Of a stretch of 64,000 bases of DNA, positions 10,045 to 21,222 are shown one piece after another (position 1 is the stretch's first letter; each line of letters opens with the position of its first letter). The notes beneath the pieces are model-generated. The model searched no databases. It saw only the letters and a program-made list of their open reading frames with translations, and was not told the DNA's origin. Source of the DNA: Schistocerca nitens (taxonomy: Eukaryota; Arthropoda; Insecta; Orthoptera; Acrididae); assembly GCF_023898315.1 (NCBI RefSeq), contig NC_064621.1:533717383-533781382 (forward strand), in the 5' to 3' direction. The position numbers were made by a program, and so were the translations under genes.

Positions 10045-11297
10045 AGAGGTGGCAAGAGCCCCCTCTCATATTTCTATCTTACGATTCTCCTCTCTAGTTG
10101 CATGCGGTGGAGGGTTGCTATTCCTTCACACGCGGACTTCCCATGCAGCGTCTCTCGCCACCCGGGTGGTCCAGTGACAGGCGGGCTCTTCCAACTTTGA
10201 AAGGGTAGGCCGACAGGTGTGGGGGGTCGAGTGAATACTTTCCGGACGCCGACATTGTCAGGAGACGCGCCCGCGGGGGCCGGAAGGGGCGGCTGGGCTG
10301 GAGGTTCCGTTGCTTCGCAGAAGCTTAGCGAAAACACTTTCTGGCGGGCTACCAGCGAGGCGTGGGAATAACTTATGTACCCAGGCAGCTGTGGCGGGAA
10401 AATTCCCGCGCTTTCTGCAAAATCAGCACAGAAATTGGCGCCAAGAATCTCCATTGGTGGAATGGTAGTGCTCCAGCAATGGAGTGGAATTTCCGCCGGT
10501 TTTGAGTTGCTGATTAGAACGTAACCACGGCCACTGTCGTGGGGGCGGGAATGTTGTGTGTTCGGCCTGTACGGGTGCTCTAAGTAGTCGGCAGTCGCTT
10601 TTCGGTGGAGGACGTCGAAGCAACCAGCCATCGCCTGCGGTACGCCAGATCGCGTTCTGGCAGTCAAGAAGACAGTTTGGTAATGTATGTCCGCAGCACC
10701 GGCAGACAGGGATTTTCCTAGGTGATAATCAGAGCTCAGCAGAGCGCGCCTGTTCGTCTTTCTCTAACTTTGTTCTGTCTTGAGTAGCAGCAATTACTGT
10801 TGGGTTAGCTGTGTGTCTCTCTTGAGATTTGAGTGGCAAGGAATTGGCTCCACATACCACTTCGTCTTAAACCTCACGATCTAGTTTAGGGACAACTTCA
10901 CCTTTACAGTGTTTGTATGAATCTCCAATTTGAGCCAATTTGATGTTTTATAAATATTTCCTGTGTTTCTTTTACTATTCTGTGTTTAGTCTTAATAAAT
11001 CATATTGTTATTTTGGACAGAACTTTCATTCTGTTAATCGATAGAGCAACCCTATCATTCCTCACTATGCTAATGAAACCTTTGTTTATTTAACTTATTT
11101 ATCAAATTAAATTATTGCAGGTGCCAAACTCTCTTCTACTCCACTAGCAGGGTTGATTAGAGTCAGTTCGCGTTTTTTTTTTATCCTTGTGCAACAGCAA
11201 AAGTCGGAGTTAGAATAGGGGGGGCTTAGAGCATGATTTACATATGTGGATTCTAGTAGAATTTAGTGATAAATACACTGCTAGCCCCGGCACCTCG

Positions 11298-11299
<2 letters not shown>
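10043..11299 (+). mobile_element. LTR-like insertion inside the TA array
   Basis: A 1.26-kb segment begins TGAGAGGTGGC and ends CACCTCGCA, so it has TG...CA ends, and TA repeats flank both sides, making a duplication of the type ATAT possible but not provable. The first 700 bp are GC-rich; AATAAA occurs near 10995 (CTTAATAAATC), as expected of an R region. No gag, pol or primer-binding site was seen. Read as a solo LTR; another repeat class is possible. Frames at 10074-10667, 10423-10623 and 10556-10783 are GC-rich chance frames. Confidence 0.4.
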
Positions 11300-11333
<34 letters not shown>

Positions 11334-11521
11334 ACACATATATGTGTGTGTATATGTGTATACCCGTCCTTTTTTCCCCCTAAGGTAAGTCTTTCCGCTC
11401 CCGGGATTGGAATGACTCCTTACCTTCTCCCTTAAAACCCACATCCTTTCGTCTTTCCCTCTCCTTCCCTCTTTCCTGATGAGGCAACAGTTTGTTGCGA
11501 AAGCTTGAATTTTGTGTGTAT

Positions 11522-11571
<50 letters not shown>

Positions 11572-11824
11572 ACACATATATGTGTGTGTATATGTGTATA
11601 CCCGTCCTTTTTTCCCCCTAAGGTAAGTCTTTCCGCTCCCGGGATTGGAATGACTCCTTACCTTCTCCCTTAAAACCCACATCCTTTCGTCTTTCCCTCT
11701 CCTTCCCTCTTTCCTGATGAGGCAACAGTTTGTTGCGAAAGCTTGAATTTTGTGTGTATGTTTGTGTTCGTTTATGTGTCTGTCGACCTGCCAGCACTTC
11801 CATTTGGTAAGTCACATCATCTTT

Positions 11825-11889
<65 letters not shown>

Positions 11890-12057
11890 GACTTCTTCTC
11901 CCTTAAAACCCACATCCTTTCGTCTTTCCCTCTCCTTCCCTCTTTCCTGATGAGGCAACAGTTTGTTGCGAAAGCTTGAATTTTGTGTGTATGTTTGTGT
12001 TCGTTTATGTGTCTGTCGACCTGCCAGCACTTCCATTTGGTAAGTCACATCATCTTT

Positions 12058-12116
<59 letters not shown>

Positions 12117-12120
12117 GACT
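11300..12120 (+). repeat. Three tandem blocks of TA array plus 190-bp unit
   Basis: The unit contains CCACACATATATGTGTGTG, CCCGTCCTTTTTTCCCCC, CCCTTAAAACCCACATCC, TGATGAGGCAACAGTTTG and TGTCTGTCGACCTGCCAGC. ATCCACACATATATG starts at 11330 and 11569 (period 239). CCCTTAAAACCC occurs near 11430, 11669 and 11899. Blocks end in long TA arrays. The word AATGACT marks the joints (11649, 11887, 12113). Frames rich in YIYIYI are translated TA arrays. Confidence 0.85.
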
Positions 12121-12410
12121 TTTGAACACTATTAAGGTAAATACATTGTTTGTTCTCTATCAAAATCTTTCATTTGCTAACTATGCCTATCAGTAGCTAG
12201 TGCCTTCAGTAGTTTGAATCTTTTATTTAGCTGGCAGTAGTGGCGCTCGCCGTATTGCAGTAGTTCGAGTAACGAAGATTTTTGTGAGGTAACTGATTTG
12301 TGAAAGGTATATGTTAATGTTAGTCAGGGCCATTCTTTTGTAGGGATCATTGAAAGTCAGATTGCGTTGCGCTAATAATATTGTGTGTCAGTTTACTGTT
12401 GATCAGAATA

Positions 12411-15399
12411 GGTAAAGAGCGAAATGTCTGAGTACGTTCAATTTGCTCAGCTGTTTGAAAATCAACTAATGTAAGAGATTTATCAGCACAGTAATTCTTG
12501 TAGACGCAATCCAAGAACAACGACCGGGAAGACTGTGTGAAGTGATGCTAGTCAATGATAACGCCTGCCGCATTCCGCTAGACTGACAAAAAACATGACA
12601 CAGGAGTAGTGTTGGGAAGTCATTCTGCACCCACTTTATTCACCTTATCTGGTACCCTCAGATTTTCACCTTTTCCGCTCCCTATCAAGGAACTACCTTT
12701 GCCGATGAAAATACGGTCCGAACATGATGGGCTCGACGAATTCTTCGCCTGAAAACCACGTGATTTCTACACTCGCGGAATAAAAAAGTTACCCCAGCAT
12801 TGGAAGACTGTTGTAAATAGTGAAGGACAATGTATTATTAATGAGTAAAGTCTCTGTTATACGTATCTGTATATTTGTTGTGTTTATTATGGAAAATCGC
12901 TACGAATTTACGCACCAACCCAATACCGTATAACACCGCAGATAGAAAGCGCTGATGCGTAGTCAGAACTTTTCTGTCCAGTGCCTGTAGAGCCAGCTAC
13001 TCTTAGTCAGCTGTACGATGAAACTCATCAGGCATATAATTTTTTGTAAGAAAATGAAATTGCTTTGTAAATTAACAAATGTAATTATCGGACAGAAACT
13101 TGATCAAAAACGAGTTATCTCTGGATGAAATAACATCGTTTTTCTCGTAACTTAATGAAGAATGAAATATTAAATAATTCAACCATTAATTTGGAAATGC
13201 CGAATAGAAGATGTTTGTAGATGGTGAGTATATGGTTGGGTAAAGTAGAAGAATTTTAATTTTTCACAGTTATGGACATGTGCTATATTTGTTAGTACCG
13301 CCATAACTAAAGATCGATAAAACCGTAGCATTTGTCTTGTGCTGTAATTCACTAGTTGTTGAGGAGTGGTATCGTTTATGTTGTTGGTTATAAATTAAGG
13401 AAAACATAATGTAACAACCCCAGTTTCTGCACTGCTGTATATCGACGTATAATTCATATTTTTCATCGACCTGAAGTTTTTGAATCTCTGTAAACATCAT
13501 TGGTATCTTTATGAATGTCAAGCAAATCAGAGGGAATGGTAATTCTAAAAGAATATATCATCTTTAGTATAGTTCACTTTCGCTGTCATTGAGTGTATAT
13601 GTTGCTTACAAGGACTGAGATCATATTAGCGCCCTGTGATCACGGCTGATGACATCTTAGCAGCCGGGAGTATTCACAGCACACTCATAATTCAGATGTG
13701 GAAGAAAGTTTAACATTTGGTCACCGAGAATGTTTTAATAAACATCGTGGTTAATGTTCACGGTAACCTGAGTGCGTTGACCCAGGTCATTATACGCAAA
13801 ACACCCCTGAAACATCACGTCACCGCCTCCAGCCTAAACAACACCCTCCACGCACTCTGATTTAAACGTTTCAATTGGCCCTTGTATCATTTGGAAAGAG
13901 GTAAAATTGTGTCACACTACATGCCTCCAGTCAGCTGCTGTGCAGTTTCTGTGTTGTTTGGCCCACTGAACACGTGCGGCATTACCTGCTGTGGCGGTTT
14001 TTGTGTATCATCAACATGGACAAATGCAATGAATGTGGATGATACGATACTCTATTATATTCTGCGGTTTGAATTCACTCTGTTTTTTTTTTTTAGCAGT
14101 TGTATTGATTTGATTTTGTAAATGACACTGACGATATTATACACATGTATAATGCATTATTCATACTACAACTTCTCCCGGATAATTATTTTGTTCAAAT
14201 TGCACAAGCATTCCACATGACGTAGTGTAATAATGTTGACTGCAAGCTGTGTTCATATCACTAAAATTACAGATCGTATATCAGAGCTTTTATAATTTTC
14301 GTCTTCGATGGATTAATTATTCTTAGCAAATTTATCATGAAAAGGAACCACAGAATACCACCCGCACACAACACTGATGTATGCTACCAAAAATATTTTT
14401 CTCCGTGATTCGTGCGTAGTTTAATTTTGGCCACATACATCAGCAATGAAATCTTGTTCAACAATAAATACCATCAGTCTGTTCTTAGAAAATGCAGTCT
14501 GATTAGATTAATTTTTTTTCTTTTATAAATAGATTTCAGTACCACCGGTGCACATTTATTTCTTACACATCGGAATATTGTTTGCAGTTTCAAGCAATTT
14601 AAATTTGCCGCTGTGATAAAAGTTAAGATGGCGGCCAACAAAAGATAGAGGATTTCTTTTTTAATTAAGATTTTCCTTTGCTCAATAAATAATTAATCAT
14701 TTAAATTGATGCCACCAATAAAAGAAATTATGAAATTGTTTTGCAAATTAGCTTAACACAAACCCACGCTATTTTCAACTAGAAGTACAGACGAAGTTGC
14801 TATATAACCGCAACTAACAATGGCTGCGCTTCTTGCAGCTACGATAAAACAGTTAATACAACATTATAATTAAAAGAGGAAGTGAATTTTCAATAATTAA
14901 TCATAAATAGTTTTAGCACTTTGGCTCTGTTTGTTTTTACCAGCAAATGAACATAAAAGTACAATAATTTTACATTAAATGTTTTTCATTCAACAGACCT
15001 CAAATCGATTCGCGTCTTGGGTCGGCGACGTACATCAGAAGAAGGCGACAAAAGGGTACAAAACAAAATAAAAGAATGACATAGATTAACAAAGAATGTG
15101 AGACAAATATTGTCTCTGTTTTACATAATTATCATCTTTTTAAGAAATAATTACATAATTGAATGAATATTATCCACACGTTCATATTCCACTTGTATCG
15201 TGGATGTTATACTGCCACTTTGCGAAGTATCCGACTCAATATACCCACAGCATGCAGTTCCCTTCCAAATGTTCACTGAGAAACTGCCTGAGATGGATTC
15301 CTAATCACTAACTACACAAGTTCTGTTGTATTTAAAACCGATTGTCATTTTCAAGGCATGATACTGGTCTACCGCCTCCGTCCCTTACCATCTTCATAC
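12411..15399. other. Three kilobases of AT-rich DNA, nothing recognised
   Basis: No transposon protein, SINE or splice-bounded coding segment was found. The frames at 13270-13521 (83 codons, minus) and 13882-14121 (79 codons, plus) have no known motif. This is the cleanest candidate for old intergenic or intronic host DNA in the left half. Confidence 0.5.
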
Positions 15400-16290
15400 C
15401 AGGGCTGAAAATATCGATATATCGGTATGTTTTCTACGATCTATCGGTAAATATCGGCAATAGTTTTCCCCTGATATATCGATATAAAAATAGCAATATT
15501 GAGTGCTGATATATTTTTTTATATGTATTTACCACAATTTTCGGAAAATATTTGAAGTTGTTCTTTTAAAATTGGAGTAGGACATAATTTCACTTTCACT
15601 GTGTGAAGGAGTCTTACTAGTTTTTTAGCTTTCATCATGTCAAATCGTCTTCTTTGACTGTGTCAAGCAAGTATATGTGGCACAAAAGAAGAACATCGTT
15701 TGCACTAGGGGAGGGGTAAATGGAATAGCAAGATTTCCGATGTAAAAGCATACGGGGATGAGGGGAAGTGTTGACGTAATCGGCGCGCGGCGCTACCAAC
15801 AGTAACCGCCACGTTTAACTTCACCACCGCAATTTTGACGCTACAACTTCTAGGTCGCTAGCGTTTGCAGGAATGAAAAAACAGGGAAGTCGACATGAAG
15901 TGTTTCGTACAAATCCGATATATGACACCGAACGGTGGACCCATCAGACACTTTTTGTTGTGCCACTTGCATGCAATTACCATTGTCAGCTAAGTGATAA
16001 TCGCCAAGCGTGAACGTGCATCGTTTTCCTTTCTGTCAGCTCTTGCTCAAAGAGAGATAGGCAGGCTGCTAGGTTGTTAATTTACAGAATATGTAATAAT
16101 AAATCAATATTCAAATATACAGGTCTAAAATCGGCAGTTCATCTAGAATGTGCAAGCGATACTTTTGTAGGCAGGTACTTCGATATTTTTTTCTGCCGAT
16201 ACACATTGACGATTTTTTCGATATATCGAGAGCCGATAATATTTCTTAAATAGAAATATATTGGATTCCCGATATTTTTAAAAACATCAA
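15400..16290. repeat. ATCGATATATCG-bounded element, possibly hAT-derived
   Basis: The left edge reads CAGGGCTGAAAATATCGA followed by several ATCGATA/ATATCGG words (to about 15490). The right edge (16170-16288) carries the same words inverted (TTCGATATATCGAGAG, CCGATATTTTTAAAAAC). Such edges occur on hAT-type non-autonomous elements, but the right terminus is imperfect and I could not find an 8-bp duplication. The interior includes a GC-rich patch at about 15780-15840. No coding frame. Confidence 0.35.
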
Positions 16291-17003
16291 CAGTTGTAGT
16301 TCACACGGCCATCGTCCTACATCGTGTAACATGTCTGCGGGAAGAAACGTTGGACAGTCCACGTTGAAACAATAACAATCCGAGCAACTTCATTCTCACT
16401 GCGGCCATAGGCAAGTCCAAAACCAATAGTTTTTACACGCCATTTTGTCGCTTTTCCACATCGACTTATCCATAAACCCGATCGACAAATACACCCCACC
16501 CGACGACCATGCCAGTCAGTGGTGGAGGTCAACTTTTTAGTTTTACAGATTAAAAGATAATCAGCAGGTTTAATTTAAAGTCCTTTGTTCACTGCTTTGT
16601 AATACATTTCACCAGCCAAAATCCAGCCCCACTGTGAATGCTGTTCTGAAACACGAGATGAGTTGGTTGGCGTTCGTAAGCAGCTGGCAGTCGCCCTGAC
16701 TACTGTCAAATAATTGACAGCTACTGCAAATCGGTGTGTTTGGAGAACTCCGGAGAGCTTTGAACCTATGATACCTGTACCAGATGTACATCAAGTAATA
16801 TCCTCTCCTGTGGATCCTGTCTCCTCTGTAGAAAGTACAGGATCTGTCATAGCCCATCCACTTGATTGCGATTGGCAAGTCAATAGTAGATCTATGCGTC
16901 CTGTGCGGGTTGGATAGGAACCAGGCAAAACTCAGTGTGTTGTACCGATCCCCCTAACCAACAAGTTTCAGGCGCTGTGTTTCACTGAAACGTAACTGAG
17001 CCA

Positions 17004-17620
17004 GTGGAACTCACTCCACCTGTTGCGGGGAAACCTGTTTTCTCCAGTGTCAGGAGGAGGCAAACGCAAAAGCGTAGGGGTCCATTAATCGTCGGCAGTT
17101 CAAACGTACGGCCAAAGGTGGTACCCTTTAGGATAACCGCAGCAAGGGACACCAGCTGCACTCAGTGTGTATGCCTGGGGGCCTCGTTCAACTTGTTGAA
17201 GAGGCTATTCCAGCAGTTAATGAGAGAACAGGGTGCAACTAACTAAAGATTGTGGCGCACAATGGAACGAATGATGCCTGTCATCTGGACTCCGAGGTCA
17301 TTCTTGGGACATTACAGCGACAGGCACAGAAGGTTGAGAAGACCAGCCTTGTACGTGGAGTTTCAATGAAGCTCACAATTTGCAGAATTGTTCCTAGAAC
17401 TGATCGCAGCCCTTTGGTTCTGAGTCAAGTGGAAGGACTGAACCAGAGACTTCGACAGTTCTGTGACAAGCTAGGCTGCGACTTCCTGGACTTGCGCCAT
17501 AGGGTTGAGAACTGTAAGGACCACCTAAATAAGTCAAGTGTGCACTAGATGTCAGAGGCTGCTATTCAGGTAGCTGACTGTTTGTGGGGTGCACACAGGG
17601 GTTTTATATATTAGGCGACT
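17004..17620 (+). pseudogene. LINE A ORF1 with SGNH-hydrolase-like domain
   Basis: Two frames separated by a stop (TAA at 17242) make one protein: RRGPLIVGSSNVRPK, then IVAHNGTNDACHL, then RTDRSPLVLSQVEGLNQRL, CDKLGCDFLDLR. GSSN resembles the nucleophile block of SGNH esterases and GTND the third block; both are found in ORF1 of CR1 and L2 LINEs, where the protein is thought to act with RNA or membranes. The segment from 16714 to 16917 may be its N-terminal part. Other breaks: the end reads SSVH then stop. The parallel piece at 30012-30375 shows the same GLNQRL and DKVGC words. Confidence 0.65.
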
Positions 17621-18011
17621 CTCCATCCAATCCACATAACTAGAAGTGTAGGAAACAAAGAAGTATCAGTCTAAGATTGAAAGAAATGCCTCCCACAGGT
17701 GATTAAAATCCTAATGGTAAACTGCCGAAGCATTTGCAACGAAGTGCCAGAGTCAGAAGCGCTCATGAAAAGCAGTGAAGCCCACGTAATACTAAGTTCA
17801 GAAAGCTGGATGAAACCTGAAATCGACAACAGTGAGATTTTTGAGGAAAATTTAAGTGTGTATCGAAAGGATAGGCAAATGGGAAATGGAGGTGGTGTAT
17901 TTGTTGCAGTAGACAAAAAACTCAAATTCACCAAGAGAAAAATTGAGGCTGCATGTGAGATTATTTGGGTAAGACTTTGTATCAGGTGTGGGCATAAAAT
18001 GATAACTGCAT

Positions 18012-18211
18012 CCTCCGGACGCGGTGGCCGAACGGTTCTAGGCGCTTCAGTCCGGAACCGCGGGATTGCTACGGTCGCAGGTTCGAATCATGCCTCGGGC
18101 ATGGATGTGTGTGATGTCCTCAGGTTAGTTAGGTTTAAGTAGTTCTAAGTTGTAGGGGATTGATGACCTCAGATGCTAAGTCCCATAGTGCTCAGAGCCA
18201 TTTGAACCATT
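18012..18211 (+). mobile_element. SINE in LINE A endonuclease
   Basis: Full-length main-family SINE: box A GTGGCCGAACGGTTC, box B GGTTCGAATC, tail CAGAGCCATTTGAACC. Flanks TGATAACTGCAT (18000-18011) and TGATAACTACAT (18212-18223) differ at one base. Confidence 0.93.
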
Positions 18212-18751
18212 TGATAACTACATTCTTCTATCGCCACCAGGCATTTCCTGACTTGAGGGATAACTTCAGAGGGAACTTCAGTTCACTTGTACATAAGTTC
18301 CCACTCACACTGCAATCGTTGGTGGAGACTTCACCCATCTAACAATCAATTGGGACAATTACAGTTTTGTTAGTGGTAGGTGTAATAAGACATGTGAAAG
18401 TTTACTAAATGCCTTTTCTGAAAACTATCTAGAACAGATAGTCAGGAACCCCACTCATGATGGATATATATTTTTTGGGTCTAATGGCAACAAATAGACC
18501 CGACCTCTTTGAGGATGTTCACATCGAAATTGGTATCAGTGGGCATGACGCGAATGTGGCAACAATGATTACCAAAGTACAAAGGACAACTAAACCAAGC
18601 AGCAAGGTATATATGTACAGAAAACTAGACAGAAAATCGGTAGTGTCATATCTCACCGAGGAATGTGAAACTTTCAGCACACAGCAGGAGCATGTAGCGA
18701 AACTCTGGCTCAAGTTTTAAAGACTAGTTGACTATACACTGGACAAATATG

Positions 18752-18944
18752 GTTCAAATGGCTCTGAGCACTATGAGACTTAACATCTTAGGTCATCAGT
18801 TCCCTAGAACTTAGAACCACTTAAACCTAACTAGCCTAAGGACATCACACACATCAATGCCCGAGGCAGGATTCGAACCTGCGACCGTAGTAGTCGCGCG
18901 GTTCCTGACTGAAGCGCCTAGAACCGCTAGGCCACCACGGCCGG
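18752..18944 (-). mobile_element. SINE in LINE A inter-domain region
   Basis: Inverted full-length SINE, from GGTTCAAATGGCTCTGAGC to GCCACCACGGCCGG on the plus strand. Perfect 13-bp duplications CTGGACAAATATG at 18739-18751 and 18945-18957. The minus frame at 18811-18996 is SINE sequence. Confidence 0.95.
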
Positions 18945-19384
18945 CTGGACAAATATGTACCCTGCAGAACACTTCATAATGAGAGGCACCCTCCATGGTA
19001 TACAGTCACTGTCAAGAAATTTCTAAAGAAACAGAGATTTCTGCACAATGTGTGTAAAACAAAGTGTAGGGGTAGCGATAGAGAGATACTGAAAGAAACA
19101 CGTTTGGCGGTCAAGAGAGCAATGCGTGATGCCTCCAGTGACTACCGTAGCAGAATATGGTCGATTAACATGATACAAAATCAAAAGAAATTCTGGTCGG
19201 CTGTAAAGGCCGTGCAAGCTTCCAGGTTCTATCAATTGCAACCATTACTTTATTAAAATGGCAAAGTTAAATCAGAACAGTGGGAGGAATTGTGGTCTAA
19301 ATAACAATTGATTTATTATTTCCTAATATCACATGGCACAAACATTTTATCTGACAATCGCTTTCAATAATATGCGATCTATGG

Positions 19385-19860
19385 TTCAAATGGCTCTAAG
19401 CACTGAAACTTCTTGGCAAATTAAAACTGTGTGCCGGACCGAGACTCGAACGCGGGGCCTTTGCCTTTCGCGGGCAAGGTAGGAGACGAGGTACTGGCAG
19501 AAGTAAAGGTGTGAGGACGGGGCGCGAGTCGTGCTTGGGTAGCTCAGTTGGTAGAGCACTTGCCTGCAAAAGGCAAAGGTCCCGTGTTCGAGTCTCGGTC
19601 CGGCACACAGTTTTAACCTGCCAGGAAGTTTCATATCAGCACACACTCAACTACAGAGTGAAAATCTCATTCTGGCTCTAAGCACTATGGGACTTAACAT
19701 CTGAGGTCATCAGTCCCCTAGACTTAGAACTACTTAAACCCAACTAACCTAAGGACATCACACACATCCATGCCCGAGGCAGGATTCGAACCTGTGACTG
19801 TAGCAGCAGTGCGGTTCCGGACTGAAGCGCCTACAACCGCTCGGCCTCAGCGGCCGGCAG
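19385..19860 (-). mobile_element. SINE interrupted by another SINE
   Basis: Main-family SINE, minus orientation: tail end TTCAAATGGCTCTAAGCAC at 19385, resuming at 19673 and ending with the head CGGCCTCAGCGGCCGG. TCTATGG flanks both sides (19378-19384 and 19861-19867). The tail is cut at 19404 by a different tRNA-like element. Confidence 0.9.
19405..19672 (+). mobile_element. Foldback tRNA-like SINE with 14-bp duplication
   Basis: Starts GAAACTTCTTGGC and ends GTGAAAATCTCATTC. The 14-bp word TGGCTCTAAGCACT flanks it perfectly (19391-19404 and 19673-19686). Inside, arm 19405-19478 is the reverse complement of 19559-19632 (both carry CGGTCCGGCACACAG or its complement), and the plus copy contains box A TAGCTCAGTTGG and box B GTTCGAGTCTC. 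Frames at 19386-19646 and 19396-19608 are translations of this element. A related single-arm copy is at 28371-28514. Confidence 0.9.
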
Positions 19861-21222
19861 TCTATGGTTAATAAAGTGATCAGATGGGGATCAACGCACC
19901 ACACTAACCAGAACTAATCGCTTTATCTGACTTCATAAATGTGCATCTGTGGTATGGCCCAAAAACTACGCTACTATCAAGCATCTATACTCTACTATTG
20001 CACAAAGAAAAATATGATTCCAAAGAACAGGGTGCTAATAAGCACATATGTTGGAGCCCTACACTGTTGCAGCGAATACTTTACCCTTCTGCAGGTGAGG
20101 GCAGCACAGCAGGACGCGCTCGCCGAATCCAGTCACGGACAGCGGCAATCTGTTATTAACGGCGTGCAGCCGGAATTATGCAAGCACGCGGTCTCACGTT
20201 CGGCTGACTCGGAACGCAGATACTTCCCTACGAGCCTCTGAAAACCCAGTGGATTCCAGTGTGCAGGTGGACCCGTTCGCTGGTCTGCCAAACCAATTTG
20301 ACTCCGTGACACGACTTTGCGTAACGGAATATGTCAAACATTTGGACGGCCGACTCAAAACAAATAAGTACACCAACAACAGGCTCTAAGTGACACACTA
20401 GTAAAGAACACAAGTCTCACAATGTAGGTAAAGACCTGCCGTTCTTTACTTGCGAAACGCCAGTACAAGAGAGATCTTCTCTATTCTCTACAGCTATTCT
20501 CTGTGGCTTGGTAACATAGCGCATTTGCATGATTAGACAACACCCACTTTAGCGAAAGCCAATCACGAGCTAGAGCTCGTTATTCGAAGCTGGGAGACCG
20601 CTCCCGTGCTCTGCATACACAGATTTGACCAACCAGCGAATTTAAAAATTAACTTGGAGAAAAGGAAACAAAAAAAAGATTCAGCATCGCGCCCTTTTTC
20701 CCACGTCTTTACGCCGTGTCTCCGCTAAGAGCATGACTTGGATGGAACCACAGACCTACATAAATAGATCGCTACATCCCCTGTTGCGTCCATTTCTAAC
20801 TTTCTAAAGAGCAGCCATAAAGTCGCTAAAAGCCTTGTGCCTCCACAAATATGTTTGTAGCAGAGTCTGGAAGCCTGTGCGCCACTGCCCTGTCCCAACG
20901 AACTCGCAAAAACTCTCAGCCATCTCATCCACTTTCTACTCTGCTTTATTGCCAGCCATTAGATCATACAATGTACCGCTCAAAGCTGCAGTGACTCCTC
21001 AGCCCTAGTCAGCCTACCTGGACGCGGCTGCCGACGGTTCGGCGCCACCGCCTGTGTCTGCATAATGAGAATGGGGGACTTGGCTGTCGACAAACGTTTT
21101 TCCCCAGGTACGCCCGTCCGTTCCACATAAAATAGCTCCCCTCGGCTCTCAGCTGCCATATGCTTTTACTGCTGTCAATTAACTCAGCACCCTCTTCCTT
21201 CGAACACAGGTAAAGCCTACCG

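Larger units (their letters stand above)
9723..12410 (+). repeat. GTAAGTAGGCTG repeat, long copy split at its TA run
   Basis: First part 9723-10012 (TGTAAGTAGGCTG to CGATGTCATGAACTG); second part from about 12113 (AATGACTTTTGAACACTATT to about 12405, including CTGGCAGTAGTGGCGCTCG). In the family as I remember it these parts are joined by a short TATATA run. Here about 2.1 kb is inserted at that run: expanded TA arrays, an LTR-like segment and tandem blocks. Frames at 9689-10069 and 9747-10055 arise from it. Confidence 0.65.
17690..19212 (+). pseudogene. LINE A ORF2 N-terminal part: APE endonuclease
   Basis: The frame from 17699 begins IKILMVNCRSICNEV, the APE-endonuclease opening with the conserved N (metal-binding region), then VILSSESWM (catalytic Glu region) and GGGVFVAV. 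After the SINE at 18012-18211 it resumes in other frames: FYRHQAFP, VGGDFTHLTINWD (GGDFN motif with N changed to T) and NPTHDGYIFFGSN. After the second SINE comes LKKQRF, RDASSDYRSRIWS, NQKKFWSAVKAV, the region leading to RT. Several stops and shifts. The last 40 codons of the 17699-18142 frame are SINE sequence read through. Confidence 0.75.

Noticed and set aside
10074-10783. 197-codon minus frame and partners as a gene
   Set aside because: No recognised motif, GC-rich, within the LTR-like insertion, and lacking splice or promoter context.
11244-12129. Frames of 60-106 codons rich in YIYIYI
   Set aside because: Direct translations of TA microsatellites.
18012-18100. Possible tRNA genes in SINE heads (also 19530-19605, 28371, 40251, 46135)
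   Set aside because: Box A and B are present but acceptor and anticodon stems do not fold as a mature tRNA, and target duplications show they are retroposed.
19386-19646. 86-codon minus frame with a low-complexity arginine/serine-rich region
   Set aside because: It is the foldback SINE nested in another SINE.
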